Assembly (NCBI RefSeq): GCF_003076455.1
Contig: NZ_CP020918.1
Location: 806,001 to 870,000 of the forward strand
Direction: 5' to 3'
Source: Flavobacterium faecale
Lineage (GTDB): Bacteria; Bacteroidota; Bacteroidia; Flavobacteriales; Flavobacteriaceae
DNA: 64,000 nt
The notes beneath the pieces were generated by a model. That model worked only from the letters and a program-made list of their open reading frames with translations, searched no databases and was not told the DNA's origin. Shown in pieces: positions 1 through 8,299 of this stretch (positions are counted from its first letter, which is position 1; each line of letters starts with the position of its first letter). A program made the position numbers and the translations under genes.

Positions 1-1244
1 GCAGCTTTCAAACTAGCTTCGTGCGCTAGGACATCATTCTTTAAATCCAATTCGATTTGGGAATAATACAATAATGCTTGATTAAATTTTTGTTCGAATA
101 ATAAAATATCAGCCAGCTCCATTTTTGCATCCGCTTTTTGATAGTCATTCAATGGCAAATCCATCGCTTTTTTGATAATTGCTCTTGCTGCTTCAGGTTT
201 ATTTAAATTAAAAGCTGTAAAATGTGCCTGCATCAACTGCAAAGATAAGCTAAAAGGCCCGATTTCATATTCTTTCAGCAAGGCTTCTAGCTCCGTTTGA
301 ATCATAGGATAATCCTTGGGCAGTGCTTTGTCAATTTTCATTTTCATCAAATACAAATTGGCTTGCAGAAGTAAATCGCGATCTTTGGCATTTTCTAATA
401 CGAATTGAAGCGCATTAATCGCTGTATCATTATCCTCCTCTTCAATACACGTTTGTGCCAGATTAACTATGTTGGACAACGAGATAGGATTGCGTTTGTA
501 GATTGCTTTTTCTTGGATGAATGATTTCGAAAATTCCTTTTGTTGCATATAAAACCAACTTAAGTATTGATTCCAAAAAACATCTTGGTTTTTTTGAACC
601 CGCACAATCAATGCTTTTCGAAGCAAATCACTGAAAGTAGATTCTCCTTCGCCAGTCATATAGCGTGACATTTGATTCTGAATCAAAACTTCATTTTGTG
701 GGTTCACGTAGGCTTCTTCTAAGAAAGTGTCTACCATTTTCTCCATATTACCCATCTGACCATATAGTAGCCCTTTTTGATAGTTAAAGGTAAGATTTGG
801 CATTTTTATCTCGGCGGCTTCATATGCTTTTAGGGCGTAATCAAGTAACACTTTTTTTTCAAAAGTTGCCGCAACACCATACACTTCGTAGGGATTTTGA
901 TTTATTCGATCAAGAGCTTGATCGTAGAATGCTTTTGCTTTGCTTTCGTTTTTTTGTAATTGGTAATTGTATCCCATTTCAACCAAAACACTAGCTTGAC
1001 GGTATTTATTTAACTGAATCGCAATGGCTTTTTCGGCTACATCAAATTGTTGTAACTGTTGCAGGCAATCTACCGTTCGAACAAAATACTGTAAATTTTG
1101 CGGCACCGATTCAAGTAGTTCTTGGTAACTAATTTTTGCTTTTTCGAAATCGCCCTTGTCGTAGTAATATTGCGCTAATTGTTCGTTTTGTGCAACACTA
1201 CACAACGAGAATAATAGGGCAATAAGTAGCAATAGCTTTTTCAT
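1..1244 (-). CDS. Secreted/periplasmic TPR-repeat protein, C-terminus cut by window edge
   Basis: The frame stays open from an ATG to the window edge (about 414 codons), so the C-terminus is missing. The protein begins with a clear signal peptide (MKKLLLLIALLFSLCSVAQ, probable cleavage after AQ). It continues as helical repeats of TPR type, for example 'YYYDKGDFEKAKISYQELL' near residue 30 and 'LADILLFEQKFNQALLYYS' near the visible end. Such proteins in Bacteroidota are usually periplasmic or outer-membrane-associated scaffolds; the specific role here is unknown. It lies downstream of serS on the same strand, but a strong terminator hairpin separates the two, so it probably has its own promoter. 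Confidence 0.8.
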   Translation of the reverse strand, partial: MKKLLLLIALLFSLCSVAQNEQLAQYYYDKGDFEKAKISYQELLESVPQNLQYFVRTVDCLQQLQQFDVAEKAIAIQLNKYRQASVLVEMGYNYQLQKNESKAKAFYDQALDRINQNPYEVYGVAATFEKKVLLDYALKAYEAAEIKMPNLTFNYQKGLLYGQMGNMEKMVDTFLEEAYVNPQNEVLIQNQMSRYMTGEGESTFSDLLRKALIVRVQKNQDVFWNQYLSWFYMQQKEFSKSFIQEKAIYKRNPISLSNIVNLAQTCIEEEDNDTAINALQFVLENAKDRDLLLQANLYLMKMKIDKALPKDYPMIQTELEALLKEYEIGPFSLSLQLMQAHFTAFNLNKPEAARAIIKKAMDLPLNDYQKADAKMELADILLFEQKFNQALLYYSQIELDLKNDVLAHEASLKA

Positions 1245-1264
1245 TAGTATAAAAATAAAAAAAA

Positions 1265-1303
1265 CAATTTTCAGTCACAATGAAATACTGCGACTGAAAA
1301 TTG
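1265..1303 (-). terminator. Rho-independent terminator of serS
   Basis: Perfect 12-bp inverted repeat (CAATTTTCAGTC / GACTGAAAATTG) with a 15-nt loop, directly followed on the minus strand by a run of eight T. It begins 8 bases after the serS stop codon. Confidence 0.85.
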
Positions 1304-1311
1304 CTTCCTAT

Positions 1312-2583
1312 TTAATTGATGATATCAAATCCACAGTAAGAGCGCAGGGCTTCTGGGATAACGATTCCTTCTGGTGTTTGGTAATTTTCTAAAATTCCGG
1401 CCAAAACTCTCGGCAATGCCAATGAACTTCCGTTTAAGGTATGAGCCAATTGGTTTTTTCCGTCTTTATCTTTAAAACGTAACTTCAAACGATTGGATTG
1501 AAAAGTCTCAAAATTAGAAACAGAAGAAATCTCTAACCAACGATCTTGTGCCGTTGAAAATACTTCAAAATCATACGTCAATGCAGAAGCAAAACTCATA
1601 TCACCGCCACAAAGACGAAGAATGCGGTACGGTAATTTTAATTCATCTAAAATTCCTTTAATGTGCTCTACCATTCCGTCAAGTGCTTCGTATGATTTGT
1701 CAGGGTGCTCCACTCGTACAATTTCGACCTTGTCAAATTGGTGCAAACGGTTCAATCCTCGTACATGCGCACCATAAGATCCTGCCTCACGACGGAAACA
1801 TGGCGTGTATGCGGTTGTGAGCACCGGCAATTCGCTTTCGCTCAAAATTACATCTCTAAATATGTTTGTAACTGGTACCTCGGCAGTTGGAATCAAATAC
1901 AAATCATCTGTAGCATCATGGTACATTTGCCCTTCTTTGTCTGGCAATTGTCCTGTTCCATAAGCAGAAGCTTCGTTCACCAAATGCGGTACTTGAACTT
2001 CATTGTATCCTGCAGCTGTATTTTTGTCTAAAAAATAATTGATTAAGGCACGTTGCAAACGCGCTCCTTTGCCTTTGTACACAGGAAAACCAGCACCCGC
2101 AATTTTATTACCTAGTTCAAAATCAATGATATCGTATTTTTTTACTAACTCCCAATGCGGTTGCGCTCCTTCGTGTAAAGTAGGAACCGTTCCTGCTTCA
2201 AAAATATTTAGATTTTCTTCTGGTGTTTTTCCAACCGGCACGATATCGGCAGGCAAGTTTGGAAGTGTATATAATTTTTCGGTTAATTCGGCTGCCAAAG
2301 CATCTACAACTTCAGCAAGTTCTTTGCTTTTTTCTTTTAGAGAAACCGTTTTTTCTTTTAGAATAGCTGCTTTTGCTTTCTCTCCGCTTTTCATTAATCC
2401 ACCTATGTCTTTGGATAATTTATTAGATTCGGATAAGATGTTGTCCATTTCAACTTGTGTAGCGCGACGTTTTTCGTCCAGTGCTACTACCTCTTCTACC
2501 ACAGTTTTGGCATCCATATTCTTTTTTGCCAAAGCTTGGATTACTTTCTCCTGATTCTCTCTAATAAATGCAATTTGTAACAT
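1312..2583 (-). CDS. serS: Seryl-tRNA synthetase
   Basis: Charges tRNA-Ser with serine in the cytoplasm. The 423-residue length is normal for bacterial SerRS. The N-terminal ~110 residues form the long antiparallel coiled coil that contacts the tRNA (rich in K/E/L). The class II catalytic core follows: a 'GTGQLP' segment near residue 205, motif 2 'FRREAGSYG' near 265 and motif 3 'LNGSSLALPRVLAGILEN' near 385. The start is the only sensible one: 'MLQIAFIREN' is the usual SerRS beginning. A possible -7 element (TAAATTTG on the minus strand) lies about 45 bases upstream. Confidence 0.97.
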   Translation of the reverse strand: MLQIAFIRENQEKVIQALAKKNMDAKTVVEEVVALDEKRRATQVEMDNILSESNKLSKDIGGLMKSGEKAKAAILKEKTVSLKEKSKELAEVVDALAAELTEKLYTLPNLPADIVPVGKTPEENLNIFEAGTVPTLHEGAQPHWELVKKYDIIDFELGNKIAGAGFPVYKGKGARLQRALINYFLDKNTAAGYNEVQVPHLVNEASAYGTGQLPDKEGQMYHDATDDLYLIPTAEVPVTNIFRDVILSESELPVLTTAYTPCFRREAGSYGAHVRGLNRLHQFDKVEIVRVEHPDKSYEALDGMVEHIKGILDELKLPYRILRLCGGDMSFASALTYDFEVFSTAQDRWLEISSVSNFETFQSNRLKLRFKDKDGKNQLAHTLNGSSLALPRVLAGILENYQTPEGIVIPEALRSYCGFDIIN

Positions 2584-2627
2584 AGCTTAATTTTTATAAC
2601 TCTAGTTGTTCTTTTTGATAAAGTAAG

Positions 2628-2635
2628 CAAATTTA
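2628..2635 (-). promoter_or_regulatory. Possible -7 element of serS promoter
   Basis: On the minus strand this reads TAAATTTG, an exact match to the Bacteroidota -7 consensus TAnnTTTG, 45 bases before the serS ATG. No matching -33 TTTG is at the usual 19-21 nt spacing, so confidence is moderate. Confidence 0.45.
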
Positions 2636-2752
2636 AGGATTTGTTTCATATAAAGTAGGACAATATGAAAAACTTCAAATCTATCTAGTTTTATAGCGAT
2701 TTGAACCATAAAAGGACAGTTGATATCTTGTGGTCCTTTGCGAAAAAAGGAA

Positions 2753-2906
2753 CTCGGATTAAACAGATTCGCTAGCGCGAAGACACAGATAAAAACAGAT
2801 TTTCTTTTTTTCGAAAATGACAACTTTTTCTATTTTCTACTTAGATAAAAAGAGACCCGGATTAAACAGATTAGTTAGCGCGAAGGCTTGGATCAGAAGC
2901 GATTTT
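2753..2906. repeat. Two ~50-bp imperfect direct repeats between serS and the lectin-like gene
   Basis: Two copies about 103 bases apart share 'CGGATTAAACAGATT' followed by 'AGCGCGAAG' after a few variable bases, then a degenerate third block. They look like decayed copies of an intergenic repeat. A weaker relative ('GCGATCGGATTAAAAGCGGA') sits near 43,120. No coding function is supported in this interval. Confidence 0.55.
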
Positions 2907-2940
2907 ATACTTAAAACTGAATTTGCCGAAAACTAAAAAA

Positions 2941-2960
2941 GATCCTCAGTGATGAGGATC
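2941..2960 (-). terminator. Terminator of the lectin-like secreted protein gene
   Basis: 8-bp perfect stem GATCCTCA / TGAGGATC with a 4-nt loop, flanked by A6 and T4, so it could work in both directions. It begins about 30 bases past the stop codon of the minus-strand gene. Confidence 0.85.
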
Positions 2961-2990
2961 TTTTGATATAATTTTAAAAACTAAATAGTA

Positions 2991-4031
2991 TTAGTTGATA
3001 ACGATTTTTCTAGTGCTTGTTTTACCATTTTCGGTAATTTTCATGATGTAATTCCCTTTGATGATTGTAGAAACATCTACCAATCCAGAAGTTACTTCTT
3101 TTGACAATACTTGTTTACCTAAAACATTGTAAATTACTACTGTTTTAACGTCACCGCTATTGCTATTGATAAATAATTTTCCGTCTCTTACTGGATTTGG
3201 ATATACGCTTAATCCTTGGATGTCATTTTGAGCAACGCTAAGATTTGCACCAGTAACAGAAGCCCAAGTAGTACCAATTCTAAGCTCGTCTAAATCTAAA
3301 TTTGGTGTTTTTGCGTTTGAATCTTGTCTAATATAAATTCTATCAAGATTAGTTCTGTTGCTTCCGGTAGTACTACTAAGTAACGGACTTGGTTCTGTAC
3401 CATTAATTACAGGGTTTATCCACATTTTTGCAGTAGGAGTAGCAGCGTCAAAAGTATTGCTAACGACTACCATATACGTTGTACCAACAGTAATCGCAGT
3501 ATTATCCCAAACCACATTACTAACTGTAGAATCTAAATCTAAACCAAAATTGATAACACCAGCAGCTGTCATTCTAGAAAAAACACATGCTCCGTAATTT
3601 GTATTAGCCGTATTTGTGCTACTTTGTTGACCTGAACTAATAAACTGAACAGGACTAGCAGTTGGAAAAGTGTCATAAAAATTGGCGGTTCCAGAACCTG
3701 CATTAATTCGTACTAGAAATGAATAGTAAAGGGTACCAGAAGTTGTATTAGTAAAATACTTGATAGGGTCTGAATTCCCTCCGCTGATATTTACAGCATT
3801 TCCTGTTGCACCTTTTGCTCCTGTGATAAAACTATCTAAACCGTCAACAATAATATCATCTACGGTACTAGTTGTTGCATTTGTCCAATTTCCTGACCCT
3901 ACTAAAGCATTACCAATTGGATAATCAAAACCATCATAATAAGGCAAAGTTGATACATTTGATGCGTTTTGTGCATTTGATTGCAAACTAGCAAAAGCTA
4001 AACCAGCAAATAAAAGTAATTTTGTTTTCAT
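2991..4031 (-). CDS. Secreted T9SS cargo protein with LamG/concanavalin-like domain, alginate regulon member
   Basis: 346 residues with a signal peptide (cleavage near 'SNAQ', residue ~21). A middle domain of ~230 residues is rich in Gly/Ser/Thr and short beta strands ('PYYDGFDYPIGNAL', 'LDLDELRIGTTW'), as in LamG/concanavalin-like folds. The final ~75 residues are a type A T9SS sorting domain ('LSVYPNPVRDGKLFINS' ... 'NYIMKITENGKTSTRKIVI'), so the protein is exported and probably surface-bound. I see no catalytic lyase motif. Its promoter carries the same phased operator as the alginate lyases, which places it in the same regulon. Carbohydrate binding is inference; it could also be an uncharacterised enzyme. 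Confidence 0.8.
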   Translation of the reverse strand: MKTKLLLFAGLAFASLQSNAQNASNVSTLPYYDGFDYPIGNALVGSGNWTNATTSTVDDIIVDGLDSFITGAKGATGNAVNISGGNSDPIKYFTNTTSGTLYYSFLVRINAGSGTANFYDTFPTASPVQFISSGQQSSTNTANTNYGACVFSRMTAAGVINFGLDLDSTVSNVVWDNTAITVGTTYMVVVSNTFDAATPTAKMWINPVINGTEPSPLLSSTTGSNRTNLDRIYIRQDSNAKTPNLDLDELRIGTTWASVTGANLSVAQNDIQGLSVYPNPVRDGKLFINSNSGDVKTVVIYNVLGKQVLSKEVTSGLVDVSTIIKGNYIMKITENGKTSTRKIVIN

Positions 4032-4061
4032 AATAATTAGTGTTTAAGTTAGTTGTTTTAT

Positions 4062-4104
4062 TTGGTACTCCAAATTGGTTACCCAATCTGCGATACCAAA
4101 TATA
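4062..4104 (-). promoter_or_regulatory. Tandem operator and -7 element upstream of lectin-like gene
   Basis: Two 12-bp near-palindromes, TTGGTACTCCAA and TTGGTTACCCAA, start exactly 13 bp apart. A minus-strand TATATTTG (-7 match) lies 10 bases further upstream. A degenerate third box overlaps the -7. The boxes end 31 bases before the ATG. Same architecture as at the lyase and susC promoters. Confidence 0.7.
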
Positions 4105-4219
4105 ATGCAATTAATTAATAATAAAAAAATGTTATTCGTAAAAAAGATGAATTTATCGACTAGATTGAATAATTTGTTGTATTTACTTACTATTCTACAT
4201 ATGACAGTAGAGGAACATC

Positions 4220-7024
4220 TTAATTTTTTATCATAATCTTCTTGTTTCCAACTGTTTTATTAAATTCATTTATTAATTTCAAGAAGTAAATGCCCGAAGG
4301 AAGGGTAGCAACATCAATTGAATAATATGCCTCACCTTGCTCTTTAAGATTTTCATTTAGAAGTATTTGTCCATTACTATTGGTCAAAATAGCTTTAGTA
4401 GCAGTGACACCCTCTTTTGGATACACATACATTACTTGTGAAGCGGGATTTGGGTACAGTAAAAAAGCACTATTTAATACGTTATCTTTAACCTTTAAAG
4501 CAGCTGCTTTGCCATAGAATTCAATTTCAGATATGGTTGTGTACGAGTTCGAATTATTTCCTCGTCCTACGATTTTTACATATCTCGCTACATTGGTAAA
4601 GGAGTAGCTTTCGAAAGTAGTTGAGGCTGCAGCAGCACTTTGAATACGCACAGGAGTAGAATAGTCAATTCCGTCTTCAGAAAATTGAATATCATAAAAA
4701 TACCATTTTGTAGTCGATCCAGTTGTTGCAATTTTTATAGTCTCTAGTGTAAATATAGATCCTAGATCATACACAATTACACCCGTATCTTGATTATCTG
4801 ACCATCTTGTTGCTGCATTTTTATCCAACGAGTTAATGGCATAATTAAAATTAGTACCTCCTACTTGTTCAGAAGTAGCTGTTGCAGTAACAGGATTTCC
4901 ATTGCTACCAGAATTAATTAGCACAGCTCCTGAAGGCACACCTTCTTGAACAATACTCACATTTACAGGCGATAAGCCAGCACCTGTCACCGAAATTGTT
5001 CCCGTTCTAGAAGTTGTTGCAGTATTGGAGCTTGCTGTAACTGTAATCATACCGTTACTATTACCCGAATTTGTGTTTATTGAAAACCAACTCGCAGTAC
5101 CAACGCTGGCTGTCCAACTTACATTGGACGTAATTGTTGCCGTTTTTACCTCTCCTGCTGCACTAAAATTTGAAACAGAAGACACAGTCAAAACAGGCCC
5201 GACTTGTGTAATTGTAATCATTACAGGATCTACTCCTTGTCCCGTTACTGTTAAAATCCCTGTTCTTGTAGCTCCTGACGGATTGGCTGTAGCGGTAATC
5301 CCAATGGAACTATTACCCAAACCTGAATTTGCACTAAGCGCTAGCCAACTACTATCTACAGTAGCAGACCATGCCAAATTGGTAGTAACTGTAGTTGTTT
5401 TGGTTTCTCCAGATAATTCAAAACTTGTTACAGGAGACAATGTAAGAGGCACATTTTCATAAGCCAATGGACCAACCGTTGCTGCAGTCATAGGCAAATA
5501 ACGCACTGACGCTGTACTATATTGATCAGCTCCTGGATTACTTGTAGCAGGTCTTGATTGCCCCTCTATATCCTCATCATTTACTATAGCATTTGTATTG
5601 GAATATAATGGAGTAGTGCTAGAAGACTTCCAAGTACTTGTTGCAGCATCAAAAACCAAATTAGGATTTTCGACAATAACCTCATTAGGACTTGACAAGG
5701 TCGTGGTGATTCCGCCAGAGATTAATGTGGCAGGAGAAACCGGGTACATTAAATTATTGGACCAAGTTATGGCACTCCCTTGGTCTTTACCATCAACGAT
5801 TTTTACAAGACTATTTCGGTCACTTGTGATTAAATTATTAGCAATCGTAATTTGATTAACGGGTTTGCTATACGCTCCGTTGTTGCTAAAACCTATTTCG
5901 ATACCTTGATCATTGTTCACCAAAGTATTATAAGCAATTACCACACGTTCTGCTCTAAAATGATTACTCAACGTATTATTATTTGGACCATCAATGTCGT
6001 CACCTTGCGTAATTGTTATAGGAGCATCCCACTTGGTACCATTTAATCCTTCAAAATAATTATTGATAATCACATGATCTGTTCCATACACACGCATACC
6101 ACCTGTATACAACTTTGTCGTTCCGTCGGGAGCCAAGCCAATTGGACGTCCATTTCCAAAAAAGTAATTCCCCTCTGCCCTATTACGATTTCCATGTCTA
6201 AAAGACAAAGTCCCATAATTTCCTCTAAACGTGTTGTGTCTTATAATATTATCACAGGATTTAACGGATAGCACTTCAGGGTCCCCATCACAATTTTCGA
6301 ATAAATTATATTCTACCGTAGTAAAACCACTAGATTTGGACATGTCACTCCAGCCTACACGTACGGACTCCTGCTCATTGGTAGCTCTTGGAGAATTATC
6401 TTTAAAATGATTGTGATCAATTACATCATATTGGGACTGTACTTTGGCATTGGTTCCATCAATCGTAATATAATGTCCTGGTAGATTTTTTTCTTTAAAA
6501 ATATTATGATCAACACGATTGTGGTGACTCAAAAATTGATACGGTAGAGTGACATCATCATAAACACCTCCAATATAAACCCATTTTACCGATGAGACGC
6601 CGTCAGAAATAGTAAGTTTGAATATATTTCTAGTTACTCGTACATTATTACTTCCTTCAAACTTAACAATGGTACTTTTACCAGTACAGTTAAAATTAAA
6701 GCCTTCAAGAATAATATTTGCTGACTTTTTAAAGGAGAAATAAGAATCTCCCGTAAAAGTAACCCCTCCAACCGATTGTGGTTTAATGATAATTGGCTTA
6801 TCTGCCGTTGCGTTTACCGAGGTCGTTGTCACTTTGAAACCTGAATAACTTCCATCTTTTACCAAAAAGGTTCCGCCTGTGGATCCAGCGGCATTTACAG
6901 CCGTTTGCAAAGTACTCGCACTAGTGTATACCGTTTGTGCGACTGAAACATTTAAAAATAGAATAGCAGTTAAAACCAAAATTGGTTTCAACAAACTACT
7001 CTTCGTCAAAGTAATTTTTTTCAT
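4220..7024 (-). CDS. PL6-family alginate lyase with BACON, discoidin and T9SS sorting domains
   Basis: 934 residues when started at the ATG that gives 'MKKITLTKSS', which is followed directly by a signal peptide ending 'VSVAQ'. An in-frame ATG 66 bases upstream would add 22 non-signal residues and lies within the operator, so I reject it. Residues ~30-530 form a right-handed beta-helix with PL6 signatures: a Lys in 'EVLSVKSCDN' (K255) and an Arg in 'SFRHGNRN' (R276), the places of the catalytic Lys/Arg pair known in PL6 lyases. Two BACON-like domains (~535-710), an F5/8 type C (discoidin) domain (~715-850) and a T9SS sorting domain follow. It probably cuts alginate outside the cell; whether it is endo- or exolytic cannot be read from the sequence. 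Confidence 0.9.
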   Translation of the reverse strand: MKKITLTKSSLLKPILVLTAILFLNVSVAQTVYTSASTLQTAVNAAGSTGGTFLVKDGSYSGFKVTTTSVNATADKPIIIKPQSVGGVTFTGDSYFSFKKSANIILEGFNFNCTGKSTIVKFEGSNNVRVTRNIFKLTISDGVSSVKWVYIGGVYDDVTLPYQFLSHHNRVDHNIFKEKNLPGHYITIDGTNAKVQSQYDVIDHNHFKDNSPRATNEQESVRVGWSDMSKSSGFTTVEYNLFENCDGDPEVLSVKSCDNIIRHNTFRGNYGTLSFRHGNRNRAEGNYFFGNGRPIGLAPDGTTKLYTGGMRVYGTDHVIINNYFEGLNGTKWDAPITITQGDDIDGPNNNTLSNHFRAERVVIAYNTLVNNDQGIEIGFSNNGAYSKPVNQITIANNLITSDRNSLVKIVDGKDQGSAITWSNNLMYPVSPATLISGGITTTLSSPNEVIVENPNLVFDAATSTWKSSSTTPLYSNTNAIVNDEDIEGQSRPATSNPGADQYSTASVRYLPMTAATVGPLAYENVPLTLSPVTSFELSGETKTTTVTTNLAWSATVDSSWLALSANSGLGNSSIGITATANPSGATRTGILTVTGQGVDPVMITITQVGPVLTVSSVSNFSAAGEVKTATITSNVSWTASVGTASWFSINTNSGNSNGMITVTASSNTATTSRTGTISVTGAGLSPVNVSIVQEGVPSGAVLINSGSNGNPVTATATSEQVGGTNFNYAINSLDKNAATRWSDNQDTGVIVYDLGSIFTLETIKIATTGSTTKWYFYDIQFSEDGIDYSTPVRIQSAAAASTTFESYSFTNVARYVKIVGRGNNSNSYTTISEIEFYGKAAALKVKDNVLNSAFLLYPNPASQVMYVYPKEGVTATKAILTNSNGQILLNENLKEQGEAYYSIDVATLPSGIYFLKLINEFNKTVGNKKIMIKN

Positions 7025-7054
7025 TTTAGTATAATTTAGGTTGGTTAGCAAGCA

Positions 7055-7095
7055 TTGGATAACCATTTTGGTTAACCAATAATAATTCAAATATA
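7055..7095 (-). promoter_or_regulatory. Tandem operator and -7 element upstream of PL6 lyase
   Basis: TTGGATAACCAT and the perfect palindrome TTGGTTAACCAA start 13 bp apart, followed upstream by TATATTTG on the minus strand. A weaker box (TTGGTTAGCAAG) lies on the gene-proximal side. The boxes end 31 bases before the chosen ATG, the same distance as at the lectin-like gene. Confidence 0.75.
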
Positions 7096-7173
7096 AACAT
7101 TACAGCGAACCAAGCAACATTTCTTTATAAAAATCACAAAACAAACAATAACAACAACTTAACACAACAAAAA

Positions 7174-7206
7174 AAATCCAAACCACCTTTACAGCAATTT
7201 GGATTT
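7174..7206 (-). terminator. Terminator of cupin gene
   Basis: AAATCCAAA / TTTGGATTT stem, 15-nt loop, then eight T on the minus strand. It starts about 42 bases past the cupin stop codon. Confidence 0.75.
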
Positions 7207-7247
7207 TGATTTATTAGAAGTATAAATTCTTGAATCTACAAACTTTT

Positions 7248-8075
7248 TTACTTTTTATCTTCGCTCACATTATGCGTTTTTAACCATTCTTCTCCTTTAC
7301 TATCCATGAAAAAATCCATCCAAACATAATACAAAACATCATCTTTTTCAACAGAAACAGAATGCATCGATCCCAGCGGAATATGCAATAATGAATATTC
7401 AAGCAATGGTCTTTGAGCATCATCTGCATAAACTATGATATTATTTTTTGAAAGCCCTAAGAATAATTGCTCCAACATAGGATGTTTGTGAGCTCCTACT
7501 TTATCAGGTCCTTTGGTTTGTACAGTTCCCATTGCTATTCTTGGAATAATCTTGTTAGGCATAATGGTGCGGCTGATCGTATTTGGACTTTTTATAGGCT
7601 CTGTGTAAGGCCTACAGTCTTCAAACTTTGCATAATAAACCTTTTGCGTATTTTCTATCGGAAACTCATTCAACTCTACAAGGTCTTGCGCAGAAAGCTT
7701 AGTAACGATTTTTAAGTAATGAAGCGTATCGTTCTTAGCGGTTTTGATTGAGATGCTCTTTGCTACATTAGGTAATAAGATAGTTTCTGGAACAATTTCA
7801 TATTTTATATTCATTGTCTTTACCGTTCCTTTGCCTTTAAAAAACAGATAAATAGATTTGTATCCTTCATTGGCATCATCCACAATTGATTTGTTGCCCG
7901 TAAGCGCGATATGCTCTACTTGTATTCCTTCTATTTCGTTTTGTAGAATAAGTTTAGAATACTTTTGTGTATTATTTTCTAACTGTATAATTAATTTCTC
8001 AACCGGAATCTCTTGCGCTTGAAGTGCTGTAATGAGCGATAGCCCTACTACTATAGTAATAATTTGCTTTTTCAT
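7248..8075 (-). CDS. Secreted cupin-domain protein of the alginate locus
   Basis: 275 residues with a signal peptide (cleavage near 'LQAQ'). The C-terminal half has the two cupin motifs: 'GAHKHPMLEQLFLGL' near residue 195 (metal ligands H-x-H and E) and 'PLGSMHSV' near 235 (third His). The N-terminal half is beta-rich and could be a second, degenerate cupin. Cytoplasmic KdgF-type cupins that linearise 4,5-unsaturated uronates are known in alginate and pectin pathways, but they are about 110 residues. This protein is longer and exported, so that function is only a hypothesis. It sits between the PL6 gene and susD. A terminator precedes it and I see no tandem operator upstream. Confidence 0.75.
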   Translation of the reverse strand: MKKQIITIVVGLSLITALQAQEIPVEKLIIQLENNTQKYSKLILQNEIEGIQVEHIALTGNKSIVDDANEGYKSIYLFFKGKGTVKTMNIKYEIVPETILLPNVAKSISIKTAKNDTLHYLKIVTKLSAQDLVELNEFPIENTQKVYYAKFEDCRPYTEPIKSPNTISRTIMPNKIIPRIAMGTVQTKGPDKVGAHKHPMLEQLFLGLSKNNIIVYADDAQRPLLEYSLLHIPLGSMHSVSVEKDDVLYYVWMDFFMDSKGEEWLKTHNVSEDKK

Positions 8076-8161
8076 TTTTATTAAATTTTATTTATAAATA
8101 AAACCGGAAGTAATCTGATCGTTCTAAACCACCTAATAAAGATACGTTTAGAAAATAAAAA

Positions 8162-8196
8162 AGATATACCGATCTGAATTTCGGATCGGTATATCT
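8162..8196 (-). terminator. Terminator after susCD
   Basis: 13-bp perfect stem (AGATATACCGATC / GATCGGTATATCT) with a 9-nt loop, followed by a T-rich tract on the minus strand. It is about 105 bases downstream of the susD stop and before the cupin gene. Confidence 0.85.
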
Positions 8197-8299
8197 AAAA
8201 AAAACTAATTTAATCAACTAATGCTATTTTCAAGGATAAAATTATCATCCTATAAGCGTTTATAGTTTGTTTAGAAACTATTTTTTAATTTCTCTTCAA

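Noticed and set aside
2602-2823. 73-codon minus-strand frame upstream of serS
   Set aside because: It overlaps the direct-repeat region and the probable serS promoter, has no family features, and its composition is that of non-coding sequence.
5025-5462. 145-codon plus-strand frame inside the PL6 gene
   Set aside because: It is the antisense shadow of the repetitive BACON-domain coding region.
7068-7079. Treating each TTGGTnnnCCAA box as a chance palindrome
   Set aside because: Set aside as an explanation because six pairs share the same 13-bp phasing and promoter position; reported instead as an operator family.
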